Of a stretch of DNA of 64,000 bases, positions 52,737 to 62,518 are shown in pieces; the stretch's first letter is position 1, and each line of letters opens with the position of its first letter. The translations under genes and the position numbers were made by a program. Source of the stretch: Beijerinckiaceae bacterium (GTDB taxonomy: Bacteria > Pseudomonadota > Alphaproteobacteria > Rhizobiales > Beijerinckiaceae). The stretch lies in contig CANGBC010000007.1 in assembly GCA_947452005.1 (NCBI GenBank), forward strand, positions 1 to 64,000, read 5' to 3'. The notes under the pieces were generated by a model that did not search any database, was not told the DNA's origin, and saw nothing but the letters and a program-made list of their open reading frames with translations.

Positions 52737-53819
52737 TTGTCGGGCGCACCTCTCCTGCGCCTTGAGCGCATTTCCAAAAGCTACGGCGGCACGCCCGCCG
52801 TGCAGGATCTGTCGCTCGATATTCCAGCCAATGAATTTTTTGCACTGCTGGGGCCATCCGGCTGCGGCAAGACCACGCTGATGCGGCTGATTGCCGGATT
52901 TGAAACCCCCGATACCGGGCGCATTCTTCTGGATGGCATCGACATCACGCATCTGCCCCCGCATCTGCGGCCGGTGAATATGATGTTCCAGTCTTATGCT
53001 TTGTTTCCGCATATGAGCGTTGAGCAAAACATTGCCTTCGGTCTCAAGCAGGAAGGCTGTGCGCGGCAAGAGGTTGTCGCGCGTGTGGCTGACATGTTGC
53101 GTCTCGTGCAAATGGCCGATCTTGGCAAGCGCCGCCCTGATCAATTGTCCGGTGGGCAACGCCAACGTGTGGCTTTGGCACGCGCTTTGATCAAAAGGCC
53201 CAAGCTTTTGCTGCTGGATGAACCGCTGGCAGCGCTCGATCGCAAATTGCGCCATGACACGCAGTTCGAGCTCATGCAGGCGCAGCGCGAGACGGGCACG
53301 AGCTTTGTCGTCGTCACCCATGATCAGGATGAAGCCATGGTTATGGCCCATCGCATGGCGGTGATGCGCTCTGGCAGCATCGATCAGATCGGCAGCCCGC
53401 GCGAGGTCTATGAAGAGCCGCAGACGCGCCATGTCGCGGGCTTTGTCGGCGAGACCAATTTTTTCGATGGCCGCGTCATGCAATATATGCCCGGCGGTGT
53501 CGAGATCGAGACCACCAAAGGCTTGCGACTGGAAGCCGCTTGCCGGCATCATCCCGCCATCGGCGCTCGGGTGACGATCTCCATCAGGCCAGAACATTTG
53601 CGTCTGTCGGCCCCGGGTGTGTTTTCGACCAATGGCGGCATTGGCGAGATTGTCGATCATGTGTTTCGCGAAGGCCTGTCGTCGTTCCGCGTGCGTCTTG
53701 AGACCGGCGACATTGTGCATGTGCGCCAAGGGCAGGGCGAGGGTGTGCATGATTGGGCACGCGGTGCGCGCGTCTTTGTGTCCTTTGCGCCGGAGCGTGC
53801 GCGGGCGCTTGTGGTATGA
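52737..53819 (+). CDS. ABC transporter ATPase, PotA-like
   Basis: A 360-residue ATPase. Walker A GPSGCGKTT, signature LSGGQRQRVALARA, Walker B LLLLDEPLAALD and H-loop VVVTHDQDEA are complete. The C-terminal third is a regulatory TOBE-type domain (FFDGRVMQYMPGG, RPEHLRLS). The arrangement with two permeases matches spermidine/putrescine-type importers. The only early start is a TTG at 52737. It lies eight bases after folD, so the two may share a transcript. The symbol is left blank because the substrate is not fixed. Confidence 0.88.
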   Translation: MSGAPLLRLERISKSYGGTPAVQDLSLDIPANEFFALLGPSGCGKTTLMRLIAGFETPDTGRILLDGIDITHLPPHLRPVNMMFQSYALFPHMSVEQNIAFGLKQEGCARQEVVARVADMLRLVQMADLGKRRPDQLSGGQRQRVALARALIKRPKLLLLDEPLAALDRKLRHDTQFELMQAQRETGTSFVVVTHDQDEAMVMAHRMAVMRSGSIDQIGSPREVYEEPQTRHVAGFVGETNFFDGRVMQYMPGGVEIETTKGLRLEAACRHHPAIGARVTISIRPEHLRLSAPGVFSTNGGIGEIVDHVFREGLSSFRVRLETGDIVHVRQGQGEGVHDWARGARVFVSFAPERARALVV

Positions 53820-54724
53820 GTGCGCGCGCGCCGCTTTCGCATCTGCGCCGCCTTGTGCTGGCAGCCCCTCTGCTGTGGCTTTTGATGTTCTTTCTCGCGC
53901 CCTTTGTCTGGGTGTTGAAGATCGCTCTGTCCAAATCAGCCCTTTCGCAGCCACCCTATGAACCCGTTTTGTCTTTCAGCGATAGTTGGGCGGTGTGGGG
54001 GGAGAAAATCGCGTCGCTCTCCTTCGAGACATTTGATCTTGTCATCACGGATGATCTTTATCTGGCGGCCTATCTCTCGTCGTTGCGACTGGCTGCCATT
54101 GCCACGCTCCTGACTTTGCTGATTGCCTTCCCGCTCGCTTATGCCATGACGCGCGCGCCCAAACATTGGCGTGCGGCTTTGGTGATGCTCGCCATTGCGC
54201 CCTTCTGGACGTCTTTTCTCATTCGCATTTATGCGTGGATCATGCTGCTCAAAGACGAGGGTCTGATCAACAAAGCGCTTTTGTCCTTGGGGCTCATTCA
54301 CATGCCACTGTCGATGTTTGCGACAGAAACGGCAGTGCTGATTGGCATTGTTTATTCCTATCTGCCGTTCATGATTTTGCCGCTCTACAGCGCGCTCGAG
54401 CGGCAAGACCCCGCGCTTCTGGAAGCGGCCAGCGATCTGGGTGCGACGCCACTCAAAGCTTTCTGGCGTATCACGGTGCCGCTGGCACGACCCGGCATTC
54501 TGGCGGGTCTCCTGTTGGTCTTTATTCCGGCAGTTGGCGAATTTGTTATTCCCGATTTGCTGGGCGGATCAGACACGCTGATGATTGGCCGGTCTCTGTG
54601 GAGTGAGTTTTTCGACAATCGCGATTGGCCGACCGCCAGTGCGGTGGCGGTTCTCCTCCTTGCACTGCTGCTCGTGCCGCTGATGATTTATGAGCGCCAG
54701 CAAGTGACGGGGACGCAGCCATGA
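53816..54724 (+). CDS. ABC transporter permease, PotB-like
   Basis: A 302-residue permease with about six membrane segments. The cytoplasmic EAA-like loop reads EAASDLGATPLKAFWRITVPLA. The ATG at 53816 overlaps the ATPase stop (ATGA); an upstream ATG at 53753 would overlap the ATPase gene by 67 bp and is rejected. Its own stop overlaps the next permease start. Pairs with the PotC-like permease below. Confidence 0.88.
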   Translation: MSARAPLSHLRRLVLAAPLLWLLMFFLAPFVWVLKIALSKSALSQPPYEPVLSFSDSWAVWGEKIASLSFETFDLVITDDLYLAAYLSSLRLAAIATLLTLLIAFPLAYAMTRAPKHWRAALVMLAIAPFWTSFLIRIYAWIMLLKDEGLINKALLSLGLIHMPLSMFATETAVLIGIVYSYLPFMILPLYSALERQDPALLEAASDLGATPLKAFWRITVPLARPGILAGLLLVFIPAVGEFVIPDLLGGSDTLMIGRSLWSEFFDNRDWPTASAVAVLLLALLLVPLMIYERQQVTGTQP

Positions 54725-55515
54725 AGCGCGGGCTCACGTCTTTTCATTTGGCCATTCTGGCACTGGGCTTTGGCTTTCTTTATGTGCCCATTGCGCTTGT
54801 CGTTCTCTATTCTTTCAATGCCTCGCGTTTGGTGACGGTGTGGGGCGGGTTCTCGACGCAATGGTATGTGTCGCTCTTGGCCAATGAGGCCTTGCTGCAG
54901 GCGGCCAGCGTCAGCTTGCGTGTGGCTTTGGCGGCCGCCGCGCTGTCAACAGTGCTTGGCACATGTGCGGCTTTTGCTCTGCAACGGTTCGGGCGTTTTC
55001 CGGCGCGCAGCCTGTTTGCAGGTCTCGTCTATGCGCCACTTGTCATGCCCGAAGTGATCATCGGTCTGGCCATGCTCTTGCTGTTTGTCGGGCTCGGCAT
55101 GGATCGCGGGTTCTGGACCATTGTCGCGGGCCACACGACTTTGGGCCTGTGTTTCGTCGCGGTGGTTGTGCAAGCGCGGCTGTCTGGTTTTGATCGTGCG
55201 TTGGAAGAAGCGGCACAAGATCTAGGTGCGAGCCCCGCGCGCACGTTTCGTGCCATCACACTGCCTTTGATCCTGCCGGCCATGCTGGCTGGCTTTCTTT
55301 TGGCTTTCACCATTTCGCTGGATGATTTTGTGATTGCCAGTTTCACCTCTGGCCCGGGCTCCACCACTTTGCCTATGCGCATCTACAGTCAGGTGCGCTT
55401 GGGTCTCACGCCCGAGATCAATGCGATCTCGACTTTGCTGATTGGTTTTGTGGGCGTCGCCTTGCTGGTCGCCTCTGTCGTCAATCGTCTCAGGGCACCG
55501 TCCCAGGCGCAGTGA
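54721..55515 (+). CDS. ABC transporter permease, PotC-like
   Basis: A 264-residue permease with the EAA loop EEAAQDLGASPARTFRAITL and six hydrophobic segments. The C-terminal region DDFVIASFTSGPGSTTLPMR is typical of PotC/YdcV-like proteins. Overlaps the previous gene as ATGA. The operon ends here; no periplasmic binding protein gene is adjacent, so it must be encoded elsewhere. Its last 26 bases overlap the convergent AsmA-like gene. Confidence 0.88.
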   Translation: MKRGLTSFHLAILALGFGFLYVPIALVVLYSFNASRLVTVWGGFSTQWYVSLLANEALLQAASVSLRVALAAAALSTVLGTCAAFALQRFGRFPARSLFAGLVYAPLVMPEVIIGLAMLLLFVGLGMDRGFWTIVAGHTTLGLCFVAVVVQARLSGFDRALEEAAQDLGASPARTFRAITLPLILPAMLAGFLLAFTISLDDFVIASFTSGPGSTTLPMRIYSQVRLGLTPEINAISTLLIGFVGVALLVASVVNRLRAPSQAQ

Positions 55516-57346
55516 CGGCGGGTATTTTTTCAAGCGCGCGCAACAGGGGTGCTGCGGCTTCCGAGCGGCGCATCAGGCTTTCTTTATCAAAGATGATTTG
55601 CGGCTCATCCCAGGGCCCGCGAATATCCAGCAGCAATTGCGGCCCGTTTTCGCGCACCGATGTGCCGGGCCCCGTTTGGCGGGCCATGGCCCGCAGATTG
55701 AGTTTGCGATCTGCCACCGAGGCAGTGCCCGTCATCGCCACTTGCACACCAAGGCCTGAGACCAAAGCTTGCGTGAATTCCAGCGTGCCGCGCGTCAGCC
55801 GCGCAGAGACGACAGCGGTTTCAAAACCTGTGCGGCCATTGCGGGCTTCGGTGAGGATCGACAAGGGGCGTCGCTCCAGACTGCGCAGCGCGCGTTCAAG
55901 ATCAATGCCGTGCAAATCGCCATTCTGAAAACGTGTCTCGACCGTGCCATCGAGCGAGCGCACAAGGGCCGCGATGGTTTCGCCCTGTCCATCAAGATCA
56001 AATTGTCCGCTGGCTGTGCCGCTGATGCGAAACGCACGGAACATGTCTTTGGTCAGGGCCTCGGCTTCAATGGAAGCAAAAGCACCTGATGTGCGCAGCT
56101 CAAGACCTTGCGCGCCGGGGTTAAGCGTGACGCGACCTTTGATCTGGCCGCCATAGACCTTTGCTTGTCCGATGGCGACATCCAGTCGCCCGCCATTGAG
56201 CAAGACCGACGCGCCGACATCTTCAAACAGAGTGCGGCCAAGGCGCGCCTTGCTTGCCGAGAGGCGCAGATCCATATCCGCATCGTCAAACCCGCCCAAG
56301 GGCAGCGTGTCATCATTCCATGCGCCACTGTCGGCGGTCAGCGCGGGCATTTCCGCGATGATGGGGGCGAGCACGATTGTGTCAGCGGCCAGAGTTCCCG
56401 ACAGCGTGGCGCGGCCGTGATTGGCTTGCAGGGCGAGCGTGCCTTCAAAAGGATTGCCGTCGATATTGATTTTCAAGGCTGAGAGCGAAAGCGAGGAGAG
56501 CCCCGCGCGCGCCAGTCCTGACAAGGTGAGCTGGTTGACACCCAGCAAGGGCGTTTTCAAACCGAGCGCTTGCGTGAAGCTGCGCAGCGCTTTGCTGGTT
56601 GCGCTCACGCGCCCATCAAATTGCATCGAGGCGCCGCCCGTCAGCGTGCCGGTGGTCGCCACTTGCAACGTCTCACTGTCGAGTTTGAGGCTCGCCGCGC
56701 TGTCGCCACCGCGCATCAGGTCTGTCGGCTTGCCAAGCCAGGCAGCCAGTTCGCGCGTCTCATCCTGCCAGATGAATGTACCATTCAGGGAGGCGGGTGC
56801 GGAGAGTTGCGGCCAGTCGAGTGTCAGGTTGATCTTGTCCAAAGCGACGTTGCGCGTTGCGCCCAACTGGCGAATGCGCGCTGTGCCATCGACCAGTGTG
56901 ATCGTGCCCACACGTGTGCGGTCGGCTGAGCGGGCTTCATCAGACGAGGGTGCCGATTGCGCCGCGCGCGCAATCGCACCCAGTCGCGAGAACGGGCGCT
57001 CTTCGTAATCGTAGGAGACGTCAGGCTTGTCGAGTTGCACGGAGGATAATTCCATCCGGCCTGACAGCAGTGGCCACAGCCGCAGATTGCCGCGCAGCAC
57101 ATCCGCGTGAATGACCAGCGCACCCTTGTCATCCGAGATGAGCACATTCTCAATTTTGATGCGGGGGCGTGGCAGAACGGCAAAGGAGGCTTTGCCTTGC
57201 GCATTGGCGCGCAGGCCCGCAGTTTGCATCACCTGATCGGCCAGCTCTTGGCGCAAGGCCTCGCCCGAGAGGGTCCAATGCGCACTCGCGACACCCGTCA
57301 GCGCCACAGCGAGCGGAAGCAACAGCCATTTGGGGTGAAACTTCAT
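55490..57346 (-). CDS. AsmA-family protein
   Basis: A 618-residue protein with a short N-terminal hydrophobic signal (WLLLPLAVALTGVASAHW) and a long beta-rich body typical of AsmA/TamB-like lipid-transfer or outer-membrane biogenesis proteins. Motifs VLISDDKGALVIHADVL and VGTITLVDGTARI fit AsmA repeats; the C-terminal region is VAMTGTASVADRKLNLRAMA. The start has GAAGG five bases upstream. Its 3' end overlaps the PotC-like gene by 26 bp. Confidence 0.85.
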   Translation of the reverse strand: MKFHPKWLLLPLAVALTGVASAHWTLSGEALRQELADQVMQTAGLRANAQGKASFAVLPRPRIKIENVLISDDKGALVIHADVLRGNLRLWPLLSGRMELSSVQLDKPDVSYDYEERPFSRLGAIARAAQSAPSSDEARSADRTRVGTITLVDGTARIRQLGATRNVALDKINLTLDWPQLSAPASLNGTFIWQDETRELAAWLGKPTDLMRGGDSAASLKLDSETLQVATTGTLTGGASMQFDGRVSATSKALRSFTQALGLKTPLLGVNQLTLSGLARAGLSSLSLSALKINIDGNPFEGTLALQANHGRATLSGTLAADTIVLAPIIAEMPALTADSGAWNDDTLPLGGFDDADMDLRLSASKARLGRTLFEDVGASVLLNGGRLDVAIGQAKVYGGQIKGRVTLNPGAQGLELRTSGAFASIEAEALTKDMFRAFRISGTASGQFDLDGQGETIAALVRSLDGTVETRFQNGDLHGIDLERALRSLERRPLSILTEARNGRTGFETAVVSARLTRGTLEFTQALVSGLGVQVAMTGTASVADRKLNLRAMARQTGPGTSVRENGPQLLLDIRGPWDEPQIIFDKESLMRRSEAAAPLLRALEKIPAVTAPGTVP

Positions 57347-57495
57347 GGAAACCTTCAGCCAGTCCGAACGAGCGCCATTCTGACCATGAAGCGGGCCGAA
57401 GCAAGGCGGGTCACCCAGTCTTGACCTGCATCATGGCCACAGTCCGTCTTTGCCTGTGAACTCGGCACACCACGCAGCCAAGGAAGGACGCGCAC

Positions 57496-57876
57496 GTGTC
57501 AGACATTCATCTGTCCAAGATCAGTCTTGAGCCCGCACCGGGCCCCAAAGAGCCCGCACCTGAGGCTTCCTATGAGTTTGTCGCGCCGCTCGATGGGCAG
57601 GGGCAGATTGATCTGGAGAGCTGGAAGCACAAACGCGCTTTGTGTTTCGTGCACCGCCTTGGCACCGATGGCGCGGTTCAGCATGGCTTGCTGGTCCATC
57701 GCGCGGGCGGGGCCGGTGGGGGAACCTGGGTGTTCGATTATGAGCTGGGGCCGGGCGACGAAGAGGCTGGTTTTCGTTTCGAGGCGCATCATTTTGTGGT
57801 CGGCGCTTTTGTCGCCATCCGCGATGCAGACGGGGCGACGCGCACCTTCAAAGTGACTGGCGTGACGCCTGCCTGA
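57496..57876 (+). CDS. Conserved small hypothetical protein
   Basis: A 126-residue protein with no membrane segment, probably a beta-sandwich-like fold (TWVFDYELGPGD and FRFEAHHFVVGAFVAI are strand-like). It is flanked by the divergent AsmA-like gene and the convergent efflux permease gene; a terminator follows. I recognise no family. Confidence 0.55.
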   Translation: MSDIHLSKISLEPAPGPKEPAPEASYEFVAPLDGQGQIDLESWKHKRALCFVHRLGTDGAVQHGLLVHRAGGAGGGTWVFDYELGPGDEEAGFRFEAHHFVVGAFVAIRDADGATRTFKVTGVTPA

Positions 57877-57881
57877 CAAAG

Positions 57882-57908
57882 AAAGAGGCCCGCAAGGGGC
57901 CTCTTTTT
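57882..57908. terminator. Terminator between convergent genes
   Basis: GAGGCCC pairs with GGGGCCTC around GCAA, with AAAGA before and TTTTTA after. It begins six bases after the small hypothetical gene and its T-run side overlaps the end of the efflux permease gene, so it may serve both directions. Confidence 0.85.
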
Positions 57909-60900
57909 ATTCTGCGGGTTTCAGCGAGCCGGCGCCTGCCGCTTGCTCGGTCTTGCGCATCTGGCCCGCCAGATAGCTGTCGACCTTGTCGAGATAATAA
58001 TAGACGACTGGCGTGATATAGAGCGTCAGCAATTGCGAGACACACAGGCCACCCACAATGGCAATGCCCAGTGGCTGGCGCAATTCCGCACCCGCGCCCG
58101 CACCCAGCGCAATCGGCACCGCGCCCAGAATGGCAGCCAGTGTCGTCATGATGATGGGGCGGAAACGAATGATCGCTGCCTCGCGAATGGCGGGCAGGGA
58201 TTCCAGCCCATCCTTTTTTCGCTCAATGGCAAAGTCGATCATCATGATCGCGTTTTTCTTCACAATGCCGACGAGCAGCAATATGCCGATGATCGCGATC
58301 ACCGAGAGATCCATATCAAACACCCAGAGCGCCAGAAGCGCGCCTAAGCCCGCAGACGGCAGGCCGGAGAGAATGGTGATGGGATGGATGAAGCTCTCGT
58401 AGAGCACGCCCAGCACAATATAGATCGTCAGCACAGCGGCGAGGATCAAGGGCACCTGTCCGCGCTGCGCATCCTGGAAGAGCGCGGCTGTGCCTGAGAA
58501 ATTGGTGGTGATGCTCGCGGGCAGATTGACCTCGCGTTCCGCGCGGCGAATGGCTTCCACCGCTTCACCAATCGACACGCCCGGCGCTGTGTTGAAAGAC
58601 AGCGTGACGGACGGTTGCTGCGACTGACGGTTGACGGTGAGTGGGCCAACAGATGAGCGAATGGTCGCGACCTGATCCAGCGGCACGATGGGGGCCGACG
58701 AGACGCCGCCCGAACCACCGCTTGCACCCGATGCACCATTGGCGCCTGGCGTATTGGCAGCCGACGCCGTTGTGCCACCTGATCCTGATTGTGCGCGGAT
58801 AAAGATGCGCCCGACGGAGGAGGGGTCATCGCGGAAATTGCCCTTGGCTTCGAGCAGCACCTGATAGTCAGCGGCTTGCGTGAAGATCGTCGAGATCTGA
58901 CGATTGCCATAGGTGTTGTAGAGCGCTTGCTTGATCTGGTCGGTGGTCAGGCCGAAAGCTGCAGCCTTTTCGCGATCGATATCGATCGAGAGTTGCGGAT
59001 TGCGGATCTGCAGATCGGTGGTGACATCGCGCAGCACAGGAATGCGGCGCATGCGTTCCAGCATTTCGGGCGACTTGCCATAGAGTGCGGTGAGATCACC
59101 CGATTGCAGCGTATATTGATAGGAGGCGCGCGATTGGCGGCCCCCATTCAGATTGAGATTTTGCACCGGGTTGAAGACGGCGGTGAGGCCGGGCACGGCA
59201 GAGGTCTTCTGGCGCAGACGCGCGATGATTTTCTGAATATCGCCGCGCTCTTTCTTCGGCTTCAAGGCGACAAACAACTGGCCTTGGTTAGACCCACCAG
59301 AGCCGACATTGGATGTCACATAATCAATGGCTGGATCTTGCAGCAGAATATCGACGAGCTGGCGTTGTTTCTCGGCCATGGCCGGAAAGCCAATATCGGG
59401 TGCAGCTTCCGCCGAGCCTGACAGAAAGCCTGTATCCTCAATCGGGAAAAAGCCCTTGGGCATATAGGCGAAGACGGCGGCGCTCAGCGCGAATGTGCCA
59501 AATGTCACGCCCAGCATGATGAGGCGGTGACGCAGCACAACATCGAGCGAGCGACGATAGGCATCGGCCACGCCATCGATCACATAATCAACGGCGACAT
59601 CGAAGCGGCGCTTCTTGGCATGGTGGTCAATGGGCTTGAGAATGCGCGCGCACAGCATCGGTGTCAGCGTCAGTGAGACAAAGCCCGAGACCAGAATGGC
59701 GCATGAAATGACGACCGCAAATTCACGAAACACGCGCCCCACCACGCCGCCCATCAGCAACACGGGGATGAAGACGGCGACCAGCGACAAGGTGATCGAG
59801 AGAATGGTGAAGCCGATTTCGCTGGCGCCCTTCAATGCTGCGTCGAAGGGTTTCATGCCCTCTTCAATATGGCGCACGATATTTTCGAGCATGACGATCG
59901 CGTCATCGACCACAAAGCCCACAGCCAGTGTAATGGCGAGCAGGGAAATATTGTCGATGGAATAGCCAAAGACATACATGAAGGCGCAGGTGCCAATCAG
60001 CGACACCGGCAGCGCCAACGTCGGAATGATGGTGGCGGCAATGGTCTTCAGGAAGAGGAAGATGACCAGCACGACGAGCGCAATGGACATCATCAAGGTG
60101 AATTCGACGTCTTCGACCGATTCACGGATGGAGCGCGAACGATCATTCAGCACGAAGGCCTGAACGGAGGGTGGCAATTGCGCCTGATAGCCCGGCAGTT
60201 TGGCTTTGATCGCATCCACGACCTGCACCGTATTGGCGTCAGACTGGCGGAAGATCGCCAGCAGGATGGCGCGATCCTTGTTCTGCCAGGCGGCGATCTG
60301 ATCGTTTTCGACCCCGTCATAGACTTTGGCAATTTCGCCCAGACGCACGGGTGCGCCGTTGCGCCAAGCGATGACAATGTCACGATAGCCTTCGGCATGT
60401 TCAATCTGGCCGGACGCCGTCAGTGTGACGTTCTGACCTTGGCCGCGCAATGTGCCAACCGGTGTGGCGCTGTTGGCGGCTGAAACCGCGCTGCGAATAT
60501 CCTGCAGCGTCAGGCCGCGTGCGGCCGCCGCATCGGGATCGGCTTCAATGCGCACGGCGAATTTCTGCTGGCCGAAAATCGTGACCTGCGCGACGCCGGG
60601 GATTTGCGAAATCTGCTGCGCAAACACCTGCTCGGCATAATCATTGGTCGTCGACAGCGGCAAAGTGGGCGAGGCCAGACCCAGAAACAGGATCGGCGAA
60701 TCCGCCGGGTTCACTTTGCGAAAAGACGGCGGGGCAGGCAGTTCCGGGGGCAGGCGGCGCAATGTCGCTGAAATCTGCGACTGCACATCCAGCGCTGCGC
60801 CATCAATCTCGCGATCAAGGTCAAACTGAATGGTGATGTTGGTCTGGCCGGTCTGCGAACGTGACGTCATCAGCGACACGCCGGGAATGGTCGCAAAGGC

Positions 60901-61107
60901 GCGCTCGAGCGGGGCCGCGACAGAGGCCGCCATTGTTTCGGGGTTCGCGCCGGGCAGTGACGCCGAGACATTGATCGTCGGGAAGTCGACGCGTGGCAGT
61001 GCAGCCACCGGCAGTTTCATGTAACCGAAAATGCCAAACACCAGAAACGACACCATCAACAGTGTCGTCATGACCGGTCGGCGGATGCAGAGTTCGGGAA
61101 GTGACAT
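57907..61107 (-). CDS. RND efflux permease (AcrB/MdtB class)
   Basis: A 1066-residue inner-membrane drug-proton antiporter with two blocks of transmembrane helices. The N-terminal MSLPELCIRRPVMTTLLMVS, FMPVAALPRVDFPTINVSA-like start and the segment GFVVDDAIVMLENI are typical of HAE1/MdtB-type pumps; here the first reads KLPVAALPRVDFPTIN. About residues 770-805 form an unusual Gly/Ser/Ala-rich insert between IFIRAQSG and PIVPLDQVA (nt about 58691-58790). The adaptor gene overlaps its start by one base. The outer-membrane channel is not in the window. Confidence 0.92.
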   Translation of the reverse strand: MSLPELCIRRPVMTTLLMVSFLVFGIFGYMKLPVAALPRVDFPTINVSASLPGANPETMAASVAAPLERAFATIPGVSLMTSRSQTGQTNITIQFDLDREIDGAALDVQSQISATLRRLPPELPAPPSFRKVNPADSPILFLGLASPTLPLSTTNDYAEQVFAQQISQIPGVAQVTIFGQQKFAVRIEADPDAAAARGLTLQDIRSAVSAANSATPVGTLRGQGQNVTLTASGQIEHAEGYRDIVIAWRNGAPVRLGEIAKVYDGVENDQIAAWQNKDRAILLAIFRQSDANTVQVVDAIKAKLPGYQAQLPPSVQAFVLNDRSRSIRESVEDVEFTLMMSIALVVLVIFLFLKTIAATIIPTLALPVSLIGTCAFMYVFGYSIDNISLLAITLAVGFVVDDAIVMLENIVRHIEEGMKPFDAALKGASEIGFTILSITLSLVAVFIPVLLMGGVVGRVFREFAVVISCAILVSGFVSLTLTPMLCARILKPIDHHAKKRRFDVAVDYVIDGVADAYRRSLDVVLRHRLIMLGVTFGTFALSAAVFAYMPKGFFPIEDTGFLSGSAEAAPDIGFPAMAEKQRQLVDILLQDPAIDYVTSNVGSGGSNQGQLFVALKPKKERGDIQKIIARLRQKTSAVPGLTAVFNPVQNLNLNGGRQSRASYQYTLQSGDLTALYGKSPEMLERMRRIPVLRDVTTDLQIRNPQLSIDIDREKAAAFGLTTDQIKQALYNTYGNRQISTIFTQAADYQVLLEAKGNFRDDPSSVGRIFIRAQSGSGGTTASAANTPGANGASGASGGSGGVSSAPIVPLDQVATIRSSVGPLTVNRQSQQPSVTLSFNTAPGVSIGEAVEAIRRAEREVNLPASITTNFSGTAALFQDAQRGQVPLILAAVLTIYIVLGVLYESFIHPITILSGLPSAGLGALLALWVFDMDLSVIAIIGILLLVGIVKKNAIMMIDFAIERKKDGLESLPAIREAAIIRFRPIIMTTLAAILGAVPIALGAGAGAELRQPLGIAIVGGLCVSQLLTLYITPVVYYYLDKVDSYLAGQMRKTEQAAGAGSLKPAE

Positions 61108-62294
61108 CAGCTATTCCCCTTCTTCGCATCTGCTCCGCGCGTTTCCACACGCGCTCCATTGGTCAGCGCCAATGCGCCATCGACCACAACGGTCTCGCCG
61201 CCAGTGATGCCTTTCAGCACAATCTGGCGACCTTCCTGATAACGGCCCAGTTCAATCGGCTTCACACGCGCTGTGCCATCTTCGACAACATAAACGTAAT
61301 TACCGTTCTGCCCCGATTGCACCGCTTCGCGCGGCACGCTCACGACATCGGAATCCACACGCAATTGCATGCGCACCGAGCAGAGCTGGCCCGACCACAA
61401 GACTTCATCGGGATTGTCGAACACAGCGCGCACCGTGATCGTGCCGGTTGAAGGGTCAATCGCATTGTCGATGACCGCAATCTTGCCGGTCACACTTTTG
61501 GTCGAGCCTTGCGGGGTGGCGACGATTTCGGAATCGCTGCGCGTGGCAGCGTCACGCAAATCCGACAACAGGCGCTGCGGCACGGAGAAGGACACATAGA
61601 TCGGTGTCGTCTGCACAATGGTGGTCAATGTGCCAGTCGCCGTGGAATCGCCCGAGCGGATGATATTGCCAGCCTTTTGCGTAAAGGTGCTGACGCGGCC
61701 TGAGATCGGCGCTTTGATTGTGTACCAGCTCAGCTGCACGTTGAGATTTTCGATCTGCGCTTCATCGCCCATGATGGCTGCGCGCGCTGAGGCGGCTGCG
61801 GTCTTGGCATTGTCGAAGGCGACCTGCGTGCCGGTCTGGCGCGAGAGAAGTTCATTGTAGCGGATGACGTCGCGCTCGGCCTGTTCGAGCGTGGCGCGAT
61901 CTTTCGCCAAAGTAGCTTGCGCCTGTTTGATCTGCGCTTCGACCTGACGTGCATCGAGTTTGACGAGGACATCGCCCGCTTTCACGGGTGCGCCATCCGC
62001 CACCAGAATGGAATCGATCTGCGCATCAATGCGCGAGCGGATCGCCACGCTGGCAATGGGCTGCACGGTGCCCACTGCTTCTGTCAGATAAGGCATGGCG
62101 CCGCGTTCGGCTTTCCCGACGCGCACATTCACGGGAGGACGATTTGGTGCGCCATTCGTTGGGCCGCTGCTTTGCTGCGCGTGCGCGCTCATCGAAGCGG
62201 AAGAAGGCGGCAGCAAAGCCGAGGTGATCAACGCGACTGCGCCCAAACCGGCAGCGCCAGCCAAGATCAGTCTCGGGCTTTTCACGAAATTCAT
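61107..62294 (-). CDS. RND efflux adaptor (membrane-fusion protein)
   Basis: A 395-residue periplasmic adaptor linking the pump to an outer-membrane channel. A signal or anchor at the N-terminus (LILAGAAGLGAVALITSALL) is followed by a coiled-coil and lipoyl domain (VAIRSRIDAQIDSILVADGA, then VKAGDVLVKLDARQVEAQIK) and a beta-barrel domain. GGGAG lies three bases before one ATG and six before the next, so I start at 62294. Its TGA overlaps the permease ATG, so both are translated together. Confidence 0.9.
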   Translation of the reverse strand: MNFVKSPRLILAGAAGLGAVALITSALLPPSSASMSAHAQQSSGPTNGAPNRPPVNVRVGKAERGAMPYLTEAVGTVQPIASVAIRSRIDAQIDSILVADGAPVKAGDVLVKLDARQVEAQIKQAQATLAKDRATLEQAERDVIRYNELLSRQTGTQVAFDNAKTAAASARAAIMGDEAQIENLNVQLSWYTIKAPISGRVSTFTQKAGNIIRSGDSTATGTLTTIVQTTPIYVSFSVPQRLLSDLRDAATRSDSEIVATPQGSTKSVTGKIAVIDNAIDPSTGTITVRAVFDNPDEVLWSGQLCSVRMQLRVDSDVVSVPREAVQSGQNGNYVYVVEDGTARVKPIELGRYQEGRQIVLKGITGGETVVVDGALALTNGARVETRGADAKKGNS

Positions 62295-62518
62295 CATCGT
62301 CTCCCACACCGGCTTGTGTGTTGGCTTAAGGGATCGCGGGGCGATCACGGCCTACCCGGCTGTTTTATCTTGCAAGTTGGCACATAAGGCACGAAACGGC
62401 ACCCGCTTGGCAAGAGGTGCAGGCCACCTGTCTGAAATTTAACAAAAGCGTCATATCCATTGGCCAGGCTGGGCATCTAATGGCCCCATACGTGCGCACA
62501 AGTGCGGCAGATCCGCGC

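Noticed and set aside
52641-53954. Open frame of 437 codons on the minus strand opposite the PotA-like gene
   Set aside because: It covers the ATPase gene antisense and its composition is Arg/His-rich, typical of antisense frames in GC-rich DNA.
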